This document shows positions 1-10,451 of a stretch of DNA of 64,000 bases, in pieces. The first letter of the stretch is position 1. Each line of letters opens with the position of its first letter. Origin of the DNA: Gammaproteobacteria bacterium (GTDB lineage: Bacteria; Pseudomonadota; Gammaproteobacteria; Xanthomonadales; Wenzhouxiangellaceae); contig PXBD01000059.1 of NCBI GenBank assembly GCA_003565625.1, forward strand, positions 1 through 64,000. Direction: 5' to 3'. The notes beneath the pieces were generated by a model that worked only from the letters and a program-made list of their open reading frames with translations, was not told the DNA's origin and did no database searches. Position numbers and translations under genes: made by a program.

Positions 1-237
1 CCTAAAAACCAGCCTGCTCCCCATCAGTTGAGCCTGCGCTTCTGAACCGGGGATCATCTAGCAGGATCGCACCGTGTTGCGCCTCAGGGCATTGGTGTTA
101 AATCAAACTGACGCTGGTTGCGACATATGCCCTGCCACTTGGGCGGTGTCGTAACGAGAAAAAATCGAGTGGCTAAGCATGTAGAACCAGGATCAGAAGG
201 TTTGCGGACGCGGGTTCGACTCCCGCCGCCTCCACCA
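1..237 (+). ncRNA. ssrA: tmRNA (ssrA), 3' portion, truncated by window edge
   Basis: The segment ends in the tRNA-like 3' half of tmRNA: a T-arm GGTTCGACTCCCGCC inside GGACGCGGGTTCGACTCCCG, followed by the acceptor strand and an encoded CCA at 235-237. Upstream, CTAAGCATGTAGAACC at about 172-187 matches the conserved block before the last pseudoknot/helix of proteobacterial tmRNA. The 5' half, with the tag reading frame, lies left of the window. tmRNA works with SmpB to rescue stalled ribosomes and tag the nascent peptide. I am confident of the RNA type; the 5' boundary is simply the window edge. Confidence 0.93.
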
Positions 238-270
238 AATTCAGGTCCCCGAGGATAAAACGAAGACCCC

Positions 271-298
271 AAGCCCGCCTGCTGGCGGGCTTTTTTTT
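271..298 (+). terminator. Rho-independent terminator of ssrA
   Basis: The inverted repeat AAGCCCGCC-TGCT-GGCGGGCTT is followed directly by a run of T, a textbook intrinsic terminator 34 bp after the tmRNA CCA. It separates the RNA gene from the methyltransferase gene downstream. Confidence 0.92.
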
Positions 299-374
299 CA
301 TGACTGCGCACCCCGGACGAGCAGACCTGCGAACACACATCCCCGGTGCCCGAACGCCGCAAGCAGAGATTGCC

Positions 375-1055
375 ATGACGCCACCCTGTCCGGTTTGCAC
401 CAGTGCGAATCCGCGGCATCTGCTCACCGTTGCTGGCCGGGTCTACTGGCGCTGCCGGCATTGCCGGGCAAGTTTCCTCGACCCGGCGCAGCGCCCGACT
501 CGGCGCGAGGAACGGGCCGAATACGATCGCCATCAAAACAGCGTGGATGATCCCGGCTATCGTCGCTTTCTGCAGCCGGCCGCCGAAGCGGTTGGCCAGC
601 GGGTGCGCGTCGGTGCAACCGTTCTTGATTACGGCTGTGGACCCGGACCTGCGCTCGGCATGATGCTGCGCGAGCGCGGCTACCGGGTTCGACTCTACGA
701 TCCGCTCTATCGACCGGATCCGTCCTTTCTTGATCAGCGCTTCGAAGCGATCACCTGCACCGAGACCGCCGAGCATTTCCACGATCCGGCTGCCGAATTC
801 GAACGGCTCCATGACCTGCTCAAACCAAGCGGCTGGCTGGTTGTCATGACCCGTTTCCAGACCAACGATAACCGCTTTGCCGACTGGCACTACCGCCGCG
901 ACCCGACCCACGTAGTGTTCTACCGGCCGCAGACCTTTACCGTCCTGGGCCAGAGGTTTGGCTGGCGGGTCGCGACCAGGCGGCCGAACCTTGTGCTGAT
1001 CCAGCGACCGCCGGTACCGATTTCAGCGTCGCGCCACGGCGGGCCGGCACTATGA
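375..1055 (+). CDS. Class I SAM-dependent methyltransferase with N-terminal zinc ribbon
   Basis: The protein has about 226 residues. Two CxxC pairs near the N-terminus (CPVC and CRHC) form a likely zinc ribbon. The SAM-binding glycine motif VLDYGCGPGPALG follows, then a Methyltransf_23-type core with a TETAEHFHDP segment. I chose the ATG at 375 because the zinc ribbon starts directly after it and the 25 codons before it, which start right after the ssrA terminator, look non-coding. The substrate is not predictable from sequence. The 3' end overlaps that of convergent zapG by 6 bp. Confidence 0.8.
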   Translation: MTPPCPVCTSANPRHLLTVAGRVYWRCRHCRASFLDPAQRPTRREERAEYDRHQNSVDDPGYRRFLQPAAEAVGQRVRVGATVLDYGCGPGPALGMMLRERGYRVRLYDPLYRPDPSFLDQRFEAITCTETAEHFHDPAAEFERLHDLLKPSGWLVVMTRFQTNDNRFADWHYRRDPTHVVFYRPQTFTVLGQRFGWRVATRRPNLVLIQRPPVPISASRHGGPAL

Positions 1056-1646
1056 CTCGCGGCGACGTTTCGCCTCTTCGTCCTCATCGGCATCGGCCTG
1101 CGGATCTTCAGGCTGGTCGGGCGTGGGTTCCTGTGATTTCTCAGGCTCTTCCTGTCCTGGATCTTTGGATTCCGGCTCTTTCGCTTCCTGGCTTGGGGTC
1201 TCCGCCTGTTCCCCGGCCAGCTCATCCGCCTCTGGCTCAGCCTCGTTCTGCGGCTTGGTCGTGGCCTCGGCAGGCGCCTCCGACGGCGGCTCAGGCTCGT
1301 CTTCCGGCGCTTGTTCGGTTTCGGCCGGGCGCGGTGAACCGATCCGCTTGAGGCGAACCTCTTCATCGGTGACCTGCGGCATACGCTCGCGCACCACCTC
1401 TGCATCCACCAGTTTCTCGGCGCCGTCACTCAAGTGGTCGAATACCGCCTTGTAGCTGTCGGTCAGCTGGTTGATCAACTCGGCAGTCTGGACAAAATGC
1501 TCGTTGACGTCTTCCCGGAAGCGCGCATTTTCACGCTTGAGTTCGGCCACCGATTGGCCCGAGCCGCCGCCGCGCTGCAGCCACAAGCCCACGATCGCTC
1601 CGCCGACCAGCATTCCGAGGATCAGTCCAACAGTACCCTCCCACAT
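1050..1646 (-). CDS. zapG: ZapG/YhcB family inner-membrane protein (DUF1043) with long acidic tail
   Basis: An N-terminal membrane anchor rich in Gly and Leu (residues ~5-24) is followed by a short coiled segment and the family-typical AELINQLTDSYKAVFDHL region. YhcB/ZapG is a membrane-anchored cell-envelope and division factor in gammaproteobacteria. E. coli YhcB has about 132 residues; this one has 198, and the excess is a Glu/Pro/Ala-rich acidic tail from about residue 100 to the end. The start is an ATG preceded by AGGA at good spacing. The family call is firm; the role of the tail is unknown. Confidence 0.82.
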   Translation of the reverse strand: MWEGTVGLILGMLVGGAIVGLWLQRGGGSGQSVAELKRENARFREDVNEHFVQTAELINQLTDSYKAVFDHLSDGAEKLVDAEVVRERMPQVTDEEVRLKRIGSPRPAETEQAPEDEPEPPSEAPAEATTKPQNEAEPEADELAGEQAETPSQEAKEPESKDPGQEEPEKSQEPTPDQPEDPQADADEDEEAKRRRES

Positions 1647-1718
1647 CAGTTCATTCCTGTTTCATGTAAGCCAGCCGCAATGATACCAAGCCGCCTGCCG
1701 GCACACGTTAACCGGACG

Positions 1719-3284
1719 CTAATCTTTTCCGTTGTCACGAGCCCGCCAGCGCAGCTGGTAGAGATCCAGCCGTCGGTCGGCCAGGTTGCGCACCGATCCA
1801 TGCGAGCGAATCTCGCGCAGGTTGTCCAGGTCGAGGTCGGCAATCAGCATGGTCTCGGTATTAGCCGTGGCCTCATGGGCAATGGCGTCATGCGGAAAGG
1901 CGAAATCCGAGGGCGTGAACACGGCTGCCTGAGAGTACTGCATGTCCATGTTCTCGACCCGCGGCAGGTTGCCGACCGAGCCGGTGATGACCACGTAGCA
2001 CTCGTTTTCAATCGCCCGGGCCTGGGCACAGCGCCGAACGCGCAGGTAGGCGTTCTTGGTATCGGTCCAGTACGGCACAAACAGGATTTGCATCGCCTCC
2101 TCGGCCAGCAGCCGGGGCAGCTCGGGAAATTCGACGTCGTAGCAGACCAGGATGCCGATCTTGCCGAAATCGGTGTCGAAGACGGCCACCTGGTTGCCGC
2201 CTTTCAAACCCCAGTAGCTCTTTTCATCCGGAGTGACATGAATCTTGTACTGACGGTCCCAGGTGCCGTCGCGCCGCAGCAGGTAGCAGACGTTGCGCAG
2301 CTCCTCGCCGTCGTACTCGGGCATGGAACCGGCGACGATGTTGATGTTGTAGGAGACGGCGAAGCGCTGCATCTTGTCGCGAATCTGCTCGGTGTAGCCG
2401 GCCAGCTGGCGGACCGCCTCAGCCGGGCCCTGGTCATTGTAGGCCGCCATCATGGGGCCATTGAAGAACTCCGGGAACAGCACGACGTCGGCCTGGTAGC
2501 CGGACACGGCATCGACAAAGTACTCGATCTGGGAGAACAGGTCTTCGAGCGTGCGGGTCGGGCGCATCTGCCACTGGACCGCACCGATGCGCACGTCCGA
2601 GGGACGTCCTCCGACCGCGCCGGGCATGTCCTCCTCGAAATACACGTTGACCCATTCCAGCAGCACGGCATGGCCGGCCGAGGCCTGATCATCCGGCAGG
2701 TAGCCGCGCACGATCTTGCGGACCTGGAAGTCGTTGGCCAGCTGGAAGGTCAGAATGGGGTCGGTGAGTTCCCGCGAGCGCACCTTGGCCACGTACTGGC
2801 GCGGGGTCAGTTCGTCCTTGTGCTTGTGGTAGCCGGGAATGCGCCCGCCGACCACGATGCCGCGCAGGTTGAGGCTTTCGCACAACTCCTTGCGCGCGTC
2901 GTACAGCCGTCGGCCTAGGCGCAGGTCGCGGTAGTCGGGGTCGACAAACACGTCCACCCCGTAGAGCACGTCGCCCTTGGGATCATGCGTGGTCAGGTAG
3001 CCATTACCGACAATATCCCAGTACTTGTGGTCATGGCCCCAGCGGCTGTACTTGACCACCATGGAGATCGCTGCAGCCACCACCTGGCCGTTGTCCTCAA
3101 TGCACAGCTGGCCCTCGGGGAAGCGCTGAACCTGCGACTCGAATTGGGCCCGGGTCCAGGCACCGTCCAGCCCACCCGGGTACACATTGTCCATGATGGC
3201 AGCTACATCCTGGTAGTCTTCCAGTCGGGTCTGGCGCAGGATCAGGCGGTGCTGCTCGGACGAAAAATCAGCCGTCTCGCTCAT
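1719..3284 (-). CDS. Bifunctional GNAT acetyltransferase / carbon-nitrogen hydrolase
   Basis: The first ~215 residues are a GNAT domain (FVDPDYRDLRLGRRLYDAR, the acetyl-CoA pyrophosphate loop). From about residue 230 a nitrilase-superfamily domain carries the Glu-Lys-Cys triad: Glu in FPEFFNG, Lys in YKIHVTPDEK and Cys in GILVCYDVEFPE. The fusion resembles B. subtilis YhcX. The hydrolase half probably acts on an amide or nitrile; the substrate is unknown. I prefer the ATG at 3284 over a TTG four codons upstream, since CGGA lies just before it. It is divergent from xseA. Confidence 0.85.
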   Translation of the reverse strand: MSETADFSSEQHRLILRQTRLEDYQDVAAIMDNVYPGGLDGAWTRAQFESQVQRFPEGQLCIEDNGQVVAAAISMVVKYSRWGHDHKYWDIVGNGYLTTHDPKGDVLYGVDVFVDPDYRDLRLGRRLYDARKELCESLNLRGIVVGGRIPGYHKHKDELTPRQYVAKVRSRELTDPILTFQLANDFQVRKIVRGYLPDDQASAGHAVLLEWVNVYFEEDMPGAVGGRPSDVRIGAVQWQMRPTRTLEDLFSQIEYFVDAVSGYQADVVLFPEFFNGPMMAAYNDQGPAEAVRQLAGYTEQIRDKMQRFAVSYNINIVAGSMPEYDGEELRNVCYLLRRDGTWDRQYKIHVTPDEKSYWGLKGGNQVAVFDTDFGKIGILVCYDVEFPELPRLLAEEAMQILFVPYWTDTKNAYLRVRRCAQARAIENECYVVITGSVGNLPRVENMDMQYSQAAVFTPSDFAFPHDAIAHEATANTETMLIADLDLDNLREIRSHGSVRNLADRRLDLYQLRWRARDNGKD

Positions 3285-3363
3285 ATTCCGGATCAACTAA
3301 AAAGGGGCGCAAAGGATAGCGCAATTGGCCTGTCCAAAAAGTCTGCGGAGCCTGATCGATCCG

Positions 3364-3369
3364 TATAAT
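3364..3369 (+). promoter_or_regulatory. Perfect -10 hexamer just upstream of xseA
   Basis: TATAAT lies 7 bp before the xseA ATG at 3377. Initiation about 7 bp downstream would fall on or next to the A of that ATG, so the transcript may be leaderless. No good -35 is visible at 17 bp. The hexamer match is exact; its function is inferred. Confidence 0.5.
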
Positions 3370-3376
3370 CCGGGCT

Positions 3377-4762
3377 ATGAGACCTGCTGCCCCCGGCCCT
3401 GAAACCGCCATCTATTCACCCTCCGAGATCAATCGCGAGGTCCGCACCCACCTGGAGGCCGGCTTTGCGCGCATCTGGCTGCGCGGTGAAATCTCCAACC
3501 TGGCCCGACCGGCCTCCGGCCACCTGTATTTCAGCCTCAAGGACGCCAGGGCCCAGATCCGCTGCGCGCTGTTTCGGGGCAATGCCACCGGTCTGGGCTT
3601 CCGACCGGCCAATGGCGATGAGGTCCTGGTTCGCGGCCGCCTGAGTCTGTACGAGCCGCGCGGCGACTACCAGCTGATTGCCGATGGCCTGCTCGCCGCC
3701 GGTGCCGGTGCGTTGCAGCAGGCGTTTGAAGCGCTGAAGCGAAAGCTGGAGCAGGAGGGACTGTTCGCATCGGAGCGCAAACAGCCGCTGCCGGCCTGGC
3801 CGGCGCGCATCGGGGTGATCACCAGCCCCAGCGGCGCGGCCGTGCGCGACATCCTCAACGTTCTGGCCCAGCGCTGGCCGCTGGCCCGGGTGCGCGTGTA
3901 TGCCGCCCAGGTCCAGGGTGAGCAGGCCCCGGCCGAGCTGATCCGGGCGCTGCTTGCGGCCGACCGCGACGGTTTCGCCGAGGTCTTGCTGCTGGCCCGC
4001 GGCGGCGGTTCCCTGGAAGATCTCTGGGCATTCAACGACGAGCAACTGGCGCGCACGATCGCCGCCCTGAAAACGCCCGTCGCCTGCGGAGTGGGCCACG
4101 AAACCGATTTCACCATCGCTGACTTCGTCGCCGACCTGCGCGCGCCGACTCCGAGCGCGGCCGCAGCCGCGGTCACGCCGGACGGCCCGGCCCTGAAGCG
4201 GCAACTGAACGGGCTGGAAGAACGATTGCGCCGCACGACCCAACGCGCGCTGGATCAACAGGCCCAGCGCCTCGATTACCTGGATCGCCGCCTGACCACC
4301 CGGCACCCGCAGCGCCGTCTGCAGGAATCCCTCGATCACTGCATTCGACTCGAGCAACGGCTGGGGCGTGCCATACGCCGAAAAATCCAGTCTGAACAAC
4401 AGCGTGCAGCAGCGCTGGGGCAGCGTCTGCAAAGCGCCTCCCCGCGCAGCCGCCTGAACCATGGACAGGACCGCCTGGCGGCGCTCCGGCATCGCCTGGC
4501 GCTGGCCGTGCGCCGCCAGCTTGATCGGCTCCAGGATCGGCTGACCGGGCAGACCCGGGCGCTCGACAATGTCAGCCCGCTTCGGGTCCTGGAGCGCGGG
4601 TATGCCGTAGTCAGGGATGCTGACGGTACGGCGTTGACCCGGGCCGGACAGTTTCGCGCTGGGCAGGAAGTGCATCTCCTGTTCCGGCGCTTCCAGGTCC
4701 AGGCAACGATTACCCGGAATCCGCTGGATGGCGAACCGGACCAAACCGACCTTACGAGGTGA
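3377..4762 (+). CDS. xseA: Exodeoxyribonuclease VII large subunit
   Basis: The 461-residue protein has the XseA layout: an N-terminal OB-fold ([20 protein letters not shown]), the catalytic core ([18 protein letters not shown], then [29 protein letters not shown]) and a long Arg/Gln-rich coiled coil before the [10 protein letters not shown]-terminus. With XseB it degrades single-stranded DNA to oligonucleotides in repair and recombination. xseB is not in this window. No Shine-Dalgarno sequence is visible, consistent with a possibly leaderless transcript. The 3' end overlaps convergent glmM by 11 bp. Confidence 0.96.
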   Translation: MRPAAPGPETAIYSPSEINREVRTHLEAGFARIWLRGEISNLARPASGHLYFSLKDARAQIRCALFRGNATGLGFRPANGDEVLVRGRLSLYEPRGDYQLIADGLLAAGAGALQQAFEALKRKLEQEGLFASERKQPLPAWPARIGVITSPSGAAVRDILNVLAQRWPLARVRVYAAQVQGEQAPAELIRALLAADRDGFAEVLLLARGGGSLEDLWAFNDEQLARTIAALKTPVACGVGHETDFTIADFVADLRAPTPSAAAAAVTPDGPALKRQLNGLEERLRRTTQRALDQQAQRLDYLDRRLTTRHPQRRLQESLDHCIRLEQRLGRAIRRKIQSEQQRAAALGQRLQSASPRSRLNHGQDRLAALRHRLALAVRRQLDRLQDRLTGQTRALDNVSPLRVLERGYAVVRDADGTALTRAGQFRAGQEVHLLFRRFQVQATITRNPLDGEPDQTDLTR

Positions 4763-6098
4763 CAGCCCCGGTCACGACTTGGGCCAGCTCGTCTGCAATG
4801 GCCTGAACCTCGGTTCTGTCACGCCCCTCCACGGTCACCCGCACCACCGGTTCGGTCCCTGATGGCCTGAGAATCACCCGGCCCTTCCCGGCCAGGCGCT
4901 GCTCTGCATTGCGTCTGGCCGCTGCCACCTCCGGATCGCTGTCCACCACCTCGCGGGCATTGCCGCTGACCGGCACGTTGATCATGACCTGCGGGTACTT
5001 GTGCATGCCGGTCACCAGGGCGGCCAGGGCCTGGCGACCAGAGGCGACGACCTCAACCACCTGCAGCGCGCTGACGATACCGCAGCCGGTCGAGGCCCGA
5101 TCCAGGCACAGGATATGCCCCGAGGCCTCACCACCCAGCACCCAGCCTTTCCGGCACAGGCACTCGTGGACATAGCGATCGCCCACCTTGCTGCGCTCGA
5201 AGGGCACTTCCAGGCGGGCAAATGCTTCCTCAAGGCCGAAGTTGCTCATTACGGTGCCCACTACTCCGCCGAACATCTGCCCGGCGGCGCGCCGGGCCGA
5301 AGCCAGCAGATACAGAATCTGGTCGCCGTCAACCAGCTCACCTGTGTGGTCGACCATCACCATGCGGTCGCCATCACCATCAAAGGCAATGCCCAGATCG
5401 GCATGCTCGGAACGCACTTTGGCGGCCAGGCTGGCCGGGTGGGTGGATCCGCACTGCTCGTTGATATTGAGCCCGTCAGGGTGATTGTGAATGCAGACCA
5501 CTTCTGCCCCCAGCTCGCGGAACACCTCCGGCGCGATGCGATAGGTGGCGCCGTTGGCACAATCGAGCACGATTTTCAGCCCGTCAAAGCGCGTCCCCCA
5601 GGTCACCGTGCCCTTGCAGTACTCGATATAGCGCCCGACCGCATCATCCACGCGCGCGGCCCGGCCCAGACGATGCGGGTCCACGTGCGTCATCGGCTGG
5701 TCCAGCATGGCCTCAATGGACTGCTGAACCCGATCGTCCAGCTTGAGGCCTTCAGCCGAGAAGAACTTGATGCCGTTGTCTTCGTATGGGTTGTGCGAGG
5801 CCGAGATCACGATCCCGGCTGCCGCCCCCATGCTCCGGGTCAGATGAGCAATCGCCGGCGTCGGCATGGGGCCGAGCAAAAACACATCCACGCCGGCCGC
5901 CGCCAGCCCGGCTTCCAGGGCCGATTCAAACAGGTAACCGGAGATGCGCGTGTCCTTGCCGATGACCACTTTGCAGCGTTCATCGCTGCCCTCGACCAGC
6001 ACCCGCCCGGCCGCCCAACCCAGTTTGAGAACGAATCCAGCAGTAATCGGCGCTTCACCGACGCGACCGCGAATGCCGTCGGTTCCAAAATATTGCAT
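4752..6098 (-). CDS. glmM: Phosphoglucosamine mutase
   Basis: GlmM interconverts glucosamine-6-phosphate and glucosamine-1-phosphate for UDP-GlcNAc, peptidoglycan and LPS synthesis. The 448-residue protein begins [14 protein letters not shown], has the active-site phosphoserine loop [19 protein letters not shown], the metal-binding DGDGDR motif ([13 protein letters not shown]), the sugar loop GGEASGH and the phosphate loop [11 protein letters not shown]. Length is normal. It begins 2 bp after the folP stop, so folP-glmM form an operon, the usual gammaproteobacterial order. The secG gene often found after glmM is absent here. Confidence 0.97.
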   Translation of the reverse strand: MQYFGTDGIRGRVGEAPITAGFVLKLGWAAGRVLVEGSDERCKVVIGKDTRISGYLFESALEAGLAAAGVDVFLLGPMPTPAIAHLTRSMGAAAGIVISASHNPYEDNGIKFFSAEGLKLDDRVQQSIEAMLDQPMTHVDPHRLGRAARVDDAVGRYIEYCKGTVTWGTRFDGLKIVLDCANGATYRIAPEVFRELGAEVVCIHNHPDGLNINEQCGSTHPASLAAKVRSEHADLGIAFDGDGDRMVMVDHTGELVDGDQILYLLASARRAAGQMFGGVVGTVMSNFGLEEAFARLEVPFERSKVGDRYVHECLCRKGWVLGGEASGHILCLDRASTGCGIVSALQVVEVVASGRQALAALVTGMHKYPQVMINVPVSGNAREVVDSDPEVAAARRNAEQRLAGKGRVILRPSGTEPVVRVTVEGRDRTEVQAIADELAQVVTGAVTS

Positions 6099-6100
6099 GT

Positions 6101-6958
6101 TCAGTTTCCTTGTTTTTCTTCCAGTTCAGCCAGGGCCTGCCAGACCTTGAGCGCATCGACCGTTTCGGCCACGTCATGCACGCGCACAATGGCGGCTCCG
6201 CGCTGGGCCGCAAGCAGGGCCGCAGCCACCGAGGCGGCCACGCGCTGGTCAGGAATCTGCCGGCCGGTAATGGCACCCAGCATGGACTTTCTGGAGACAC
6301 CCACCAGCAGCGGGTACCCCAGGCTATTGAGTTCGCGCAGGCGCTGCAACAAGGCCAGGTTGTGTGCCAGGGTTTTGCCGAAACCAAAACCCGGGTCGAG
6401 CACCAGGTTTTCGCGCGCCAGGCCGGCGGCAAGACAAGCCTGGACCCGGCGCTGAAAAAAACCCAGCACCTCGGCGACAACGTCGCTGTACTCGGGCTTG
6501 TTCTGCATGGTGCGCGGACGCCCCTGCATGTGCATCAGACAGACCGGCAACCGGCATTCCAGCGCAGCATCCAGCGCCCCGGGCACGGTCAGGGCGCAGA
6601 CGTCGTTGATCATATCGGCTCCGGCCGCCGCCGCCGCGCGCATCACGGCAGGCTTGGTCGTGTCGATCGAAATGGGCGCCTCGGTTTGAGCGCGCAGGCC
6701 GGTGATTACCGGCACCACCCGGGCCAGCTCCTCTTCCGCGCCAACCGGTTCCGACCCCGGCCGGGTGGATTCACCGCCGATATCCAGCATGTCGGCACCC
6801 TGCTGCAACAGCTCCAGGCCGTGTTCCACCGCCCGCTCGGGCCGATCGAAGCGGCCGCCGTCGGAAAAGGAATCCGGGGTGACGTTGACCACCCCCATGA
6901 CCAGTGGCCGTTCGCTGCGGTGAGCCGCACCGATGCGTTGTGCCAGCGTTTCAGACAT
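6101..6958 (-). CDS. folP: Dihydropteroate synthase
   Basis: FolP condenses p-aminobenzoate with hydroxymethyl-dihydropterin diphosphate in folate synthesis and is the sulfonamide target. The 285-residue protein has the classical blocks [41 protein letters not shown] and [10 protein letters not shown] chose the ATG at 6958 (MSETLAQ); the longer open frame reads back through the terminator upstream and is not coding. It precedes glmM by 2 bp. Confidence 0.97.
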   Translation of the reverse strand: MSETLAQRIGAAHRSERPLVMGVVNVTPDSFSDGGRFDRPERAVEHGLELLQQGADMLDIGGESTRPGSEPVGAEEELARVVPVITGLRAQTEAPISIDTTKPAVMRAAAAAGADMINDVCALTVPGALDAALECRLPVCLMHMQGRPRTMQNKPEYSDVVAEVLGFFQRRVQACLAAGLARENLVLDPGFGFGKTLAHNLALLQRLRELNSLGYPLLVGVSRKSMLGAITGRQIPDQRVAASVAAALLAAQRGAAIVRVHDVAETVDALKVWQALAELEEKQGN

Positions 6959-7003
6959 GGGGTGTAGTGTACCCTCGGCGCCGTTCCATGGCGGGGCCGC
7001 TAA

Positions 7004-7036
7004 CGAAAACGCCGGCCTCGGGGGCCGGCGTTTTCG
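7004..7036 (-). terminator. Intrinsic terminator between ftsH and folP
   Basis: A perfect 14-bp inverted repeat (CGAAAACGCCGGCC / GGCCGGCGTTTTCG) with a 5-bp loop sits 20 bp past the ftsH stop and 46 bp before folP. The AAAA/TTTT ends of the stem give a short U-tract on either strand. It should end or attenuate ftsH transcription. Confidence 0.75.
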
Positions 7037-7055
7037 CTGGACTGGCAAGCTGGAC

Positions 7056-8975
<1,920 letters not shown>

Positions 8976-9012
8976 CGCTTATCTCCAATTCAGATACAAG
9001 AACATGGCCGAC

Positions 9013-9018
9013 ATTGTA
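9013..9018 (-). promoter_or_regulatory. Possible -10 of ftsH
   Basis: On the minus strand TACAAT (5 of 6 to consensus) lies 37 bp before the ftsH TTG start, giving a leader of about 30 nt. No convincing -35 and no sigma-32 type boxes are seen, so this is only a candidate. Confidence 0.3.
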
Positions 9019-9057
9019 CGCCAGAGCGAGCCTGGCGCCCTCTACCCGGTCGTCACG

Positions 9058-9660
9058 TCATCGCAGGCCGATGCCGACCAGGTAAACTTCCCGGCTTCCG
9101 GCGCGCGAGGCCTCGGGCTTGCGAACCTTGACGGTTCGGAAGGTTTGCCGAAACTCCGCGAGAAGGTCATCGAAGCCTGCGCCCTGGAACACTTTGACCA
9201 CGCATCGGCCCGAACGATCCAGCCAGTCGCGGGCGAACGCCAGGGCCAGCTCGGCCAGATGAACGCTGCGCGCCTGGTCCGACGGTCCGATCCCCGACAG
9301 GTTGGGTGCCATGTCCGACAAGACAAGGTCGACTCGCTCCCCGCCCAGGGCCTCCTCGAGGGCAGCAAGCACCTCGTCTTCACGAAAATCGCCCTGCAGA
9401 AAGGTCACTCCTTCCACAGGAGCCATCTCCAGCACGTCCAGAGCAATCACCCGACCGTGCCCGCCAACCGCCTCCCGGGCCACCTGCGACCAGCTGCCGG
9501 GCGCGGCCCCGAGGTCGACCACGCGCTGCACGCCGTCGAACAGGCGGTCGCGATCAGCCAGTTCGCGCAACTTGTAGGCGGCGCGCGCACGATAGCCGTC
9601 GGTTCGGGCCTGCTGCACGAACGGATCTTTCTGCTGGCGGTTTTTCCAGGCCCTGGACAC
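9058..9660 (-). CDS. rlmE: 23S rRNA (uridine2552-2'-O)-methyltransferase
   Basis: RlmE (FtsJ/RrmJ) methylates U2552 in the A-loop of 23S rRNA on the 50S particle. The 200-residue protein has the KDKE catalytic tetrad in its usual contexts: Lys in RAAYKLREL, Asp in LVLSDMAPNLSG, Lys in RCVVKVFQG and Glu in SREVYLVG. The SAM site is VVDLGAAPGSWSQVA. It sits 82 bp upstream of ftsH on the same strand and is divergent from yhbY, as in many gammaproteobacteria. Confidence 0.97.
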   Translation of the reverse strand: MSRAWKNRQQKDPFVQQARTDGYRARAAYKLRELADRDRLFDGVQRVVDLGAAPGSWSQVAREAVGGHGRVIALDVLEMAPVEGVTFLQGDFREDEVLAALEEALGGERVDLVLSDMAPNLSGIGPSDQARSVHLAELALAFARDWLDRSGRCVVKVFQGAGFDDLLAEFRQTFRTVKVRKPEASRAGSREVYLVGIGLR

Positions 9661-9728
9661 GCGGCACTCTGCCTTTCTCTTTCAGGCGAAAACGGTACAC
9701 TGTGGTTCACCTTATCACCGCCTGCACC

Positions 9729-10022
9729 ATGAGCCTGAGCAATTCCCAACGCAAATATCTCAGGGGCCTGACCCATGACCTCGCCCCTGTCGTCACCGTC
9801 GCCGACAAGGGGCTGACCGACAACGTACGCGCCGAGATCGTTCAAGCCCTCGACCATCACGAGCTGATCAAGGTCAAGCTGCGCGGTGATCGCGCCCAAC
9901 GCGATGACTGGAATGCCGAAATTGTCCGCCTGTCCGGTGCCGAAGCGGTTCACCAGATCGGCCAGGTCGCCTGCTACTATCTACGTCACCCGAAAAAGCC
10001 GCAGATCGTCCTGCCCACCTAG
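9729..10022 (+). CDS. yhbY: CRM-domain ribosome assembly protein YhbY
   Basis: This 97-residue protein is a single CRM RNA-binding domain: YLRGLTHDLAPVVTVADKG near the N-terminus and the KVKLRGD segment. YhbY binds pre-50S particles. I chose the ATG at 9729 (MSLSNSQRKYLRG) because the family begins there; upstream codons overlap the divergent rlmE start. The next gene starts 16 bp downstream. Confidence 0.95.
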   Translation: MSLSNSQRKYLRGLTHDLAPVVTVADKGLTDNVRAEIVQALDHHELIKVKLRGDRAQRDDWNAEIVRLSGAEAVHQIGQVACYYLRHPKKPQIVLPT

Positions 10023-10038
10023 ACTGCGACCGTAGACC

Positions 10039-10419
10039 ATGCTGAACCTGACCGAGCACAAGCCCGGCAATCACCACGCCATCCGTTCCGCCCGGCCAGA
10101 CCGCCTGGTCATCGACGACCGCGAGTTCACCAGCAGCCTGATCGTGGGCGCACGCTTGCTCAACCCCGATTGGCCCGTATGCGCGCTCAGCGACCTTGAC
10201 AAAGACACTGTCGCCGCCCTGCTCGACCCGCAGCCCGAAGTGGTTCTGCTCGGCGCCGGCGACCGGCCCCAGTTTCCCTCCGCCGCCATTCAGCAGCTGT
10301 TTCTGCGCCACGGCGTCGGCTTGGAGTGCATGACCCTGGTCGCTGCCGCGCGTACCTTCAACGTTCTGATGAGCGAGAACCGCCGCGCGTTGGCCGGGCT
10401 GATTCTGCCTGGCAGCTGA
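10039..10419 (+). CDS. Mth938-like domain protein (DUF498/NDUFAF3 family)
   Basis: The 126-residue protein has the Mth938 fold signature: a conserved SSLIVGARLLNPDW segment, the central PEVVLLGAGDRPQFP strand-turn and the C-terminal GVGLECMTLVAAARTFNVLMSENRR helix (quoted in parts). The human homologue NDUFAF3 is a complex I assembly factor; the bacterial role is not established. It lies between yhbY and an S9 peptidase gene, all on the plus strand with short gaps. Confidence 0.82.
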   Translation: MLNLTEHKPGNHHAIRSARPDRLVIDDREFTSSLIVGARLLNPDWPVCALSDLDKDTVAALLDPQPEVVLLGAGDRPQFPSAAIQQLFLRHGVGLECMTLVAAARTFNVLMSENRRALAGLILPGS

Positions 10420-10451
10420 AAATTCAACCTCTTGAACGGAAATTGCCCGCC

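Noticed and set aside
1-400. Integration site of a genomic island at the ssrA 3' end
   Set aside because: No integrase gene or direct repeat of the ssrA end is visible downstream, and the following genes look chromosomal.
1434-2918. Plus-strand open frame (494 codons) across the GNAT-nitrilase gene
   Set aside because: Overlaps zapG and the fusion gene on the other strand; both of those have clear catalytic or family motifs.
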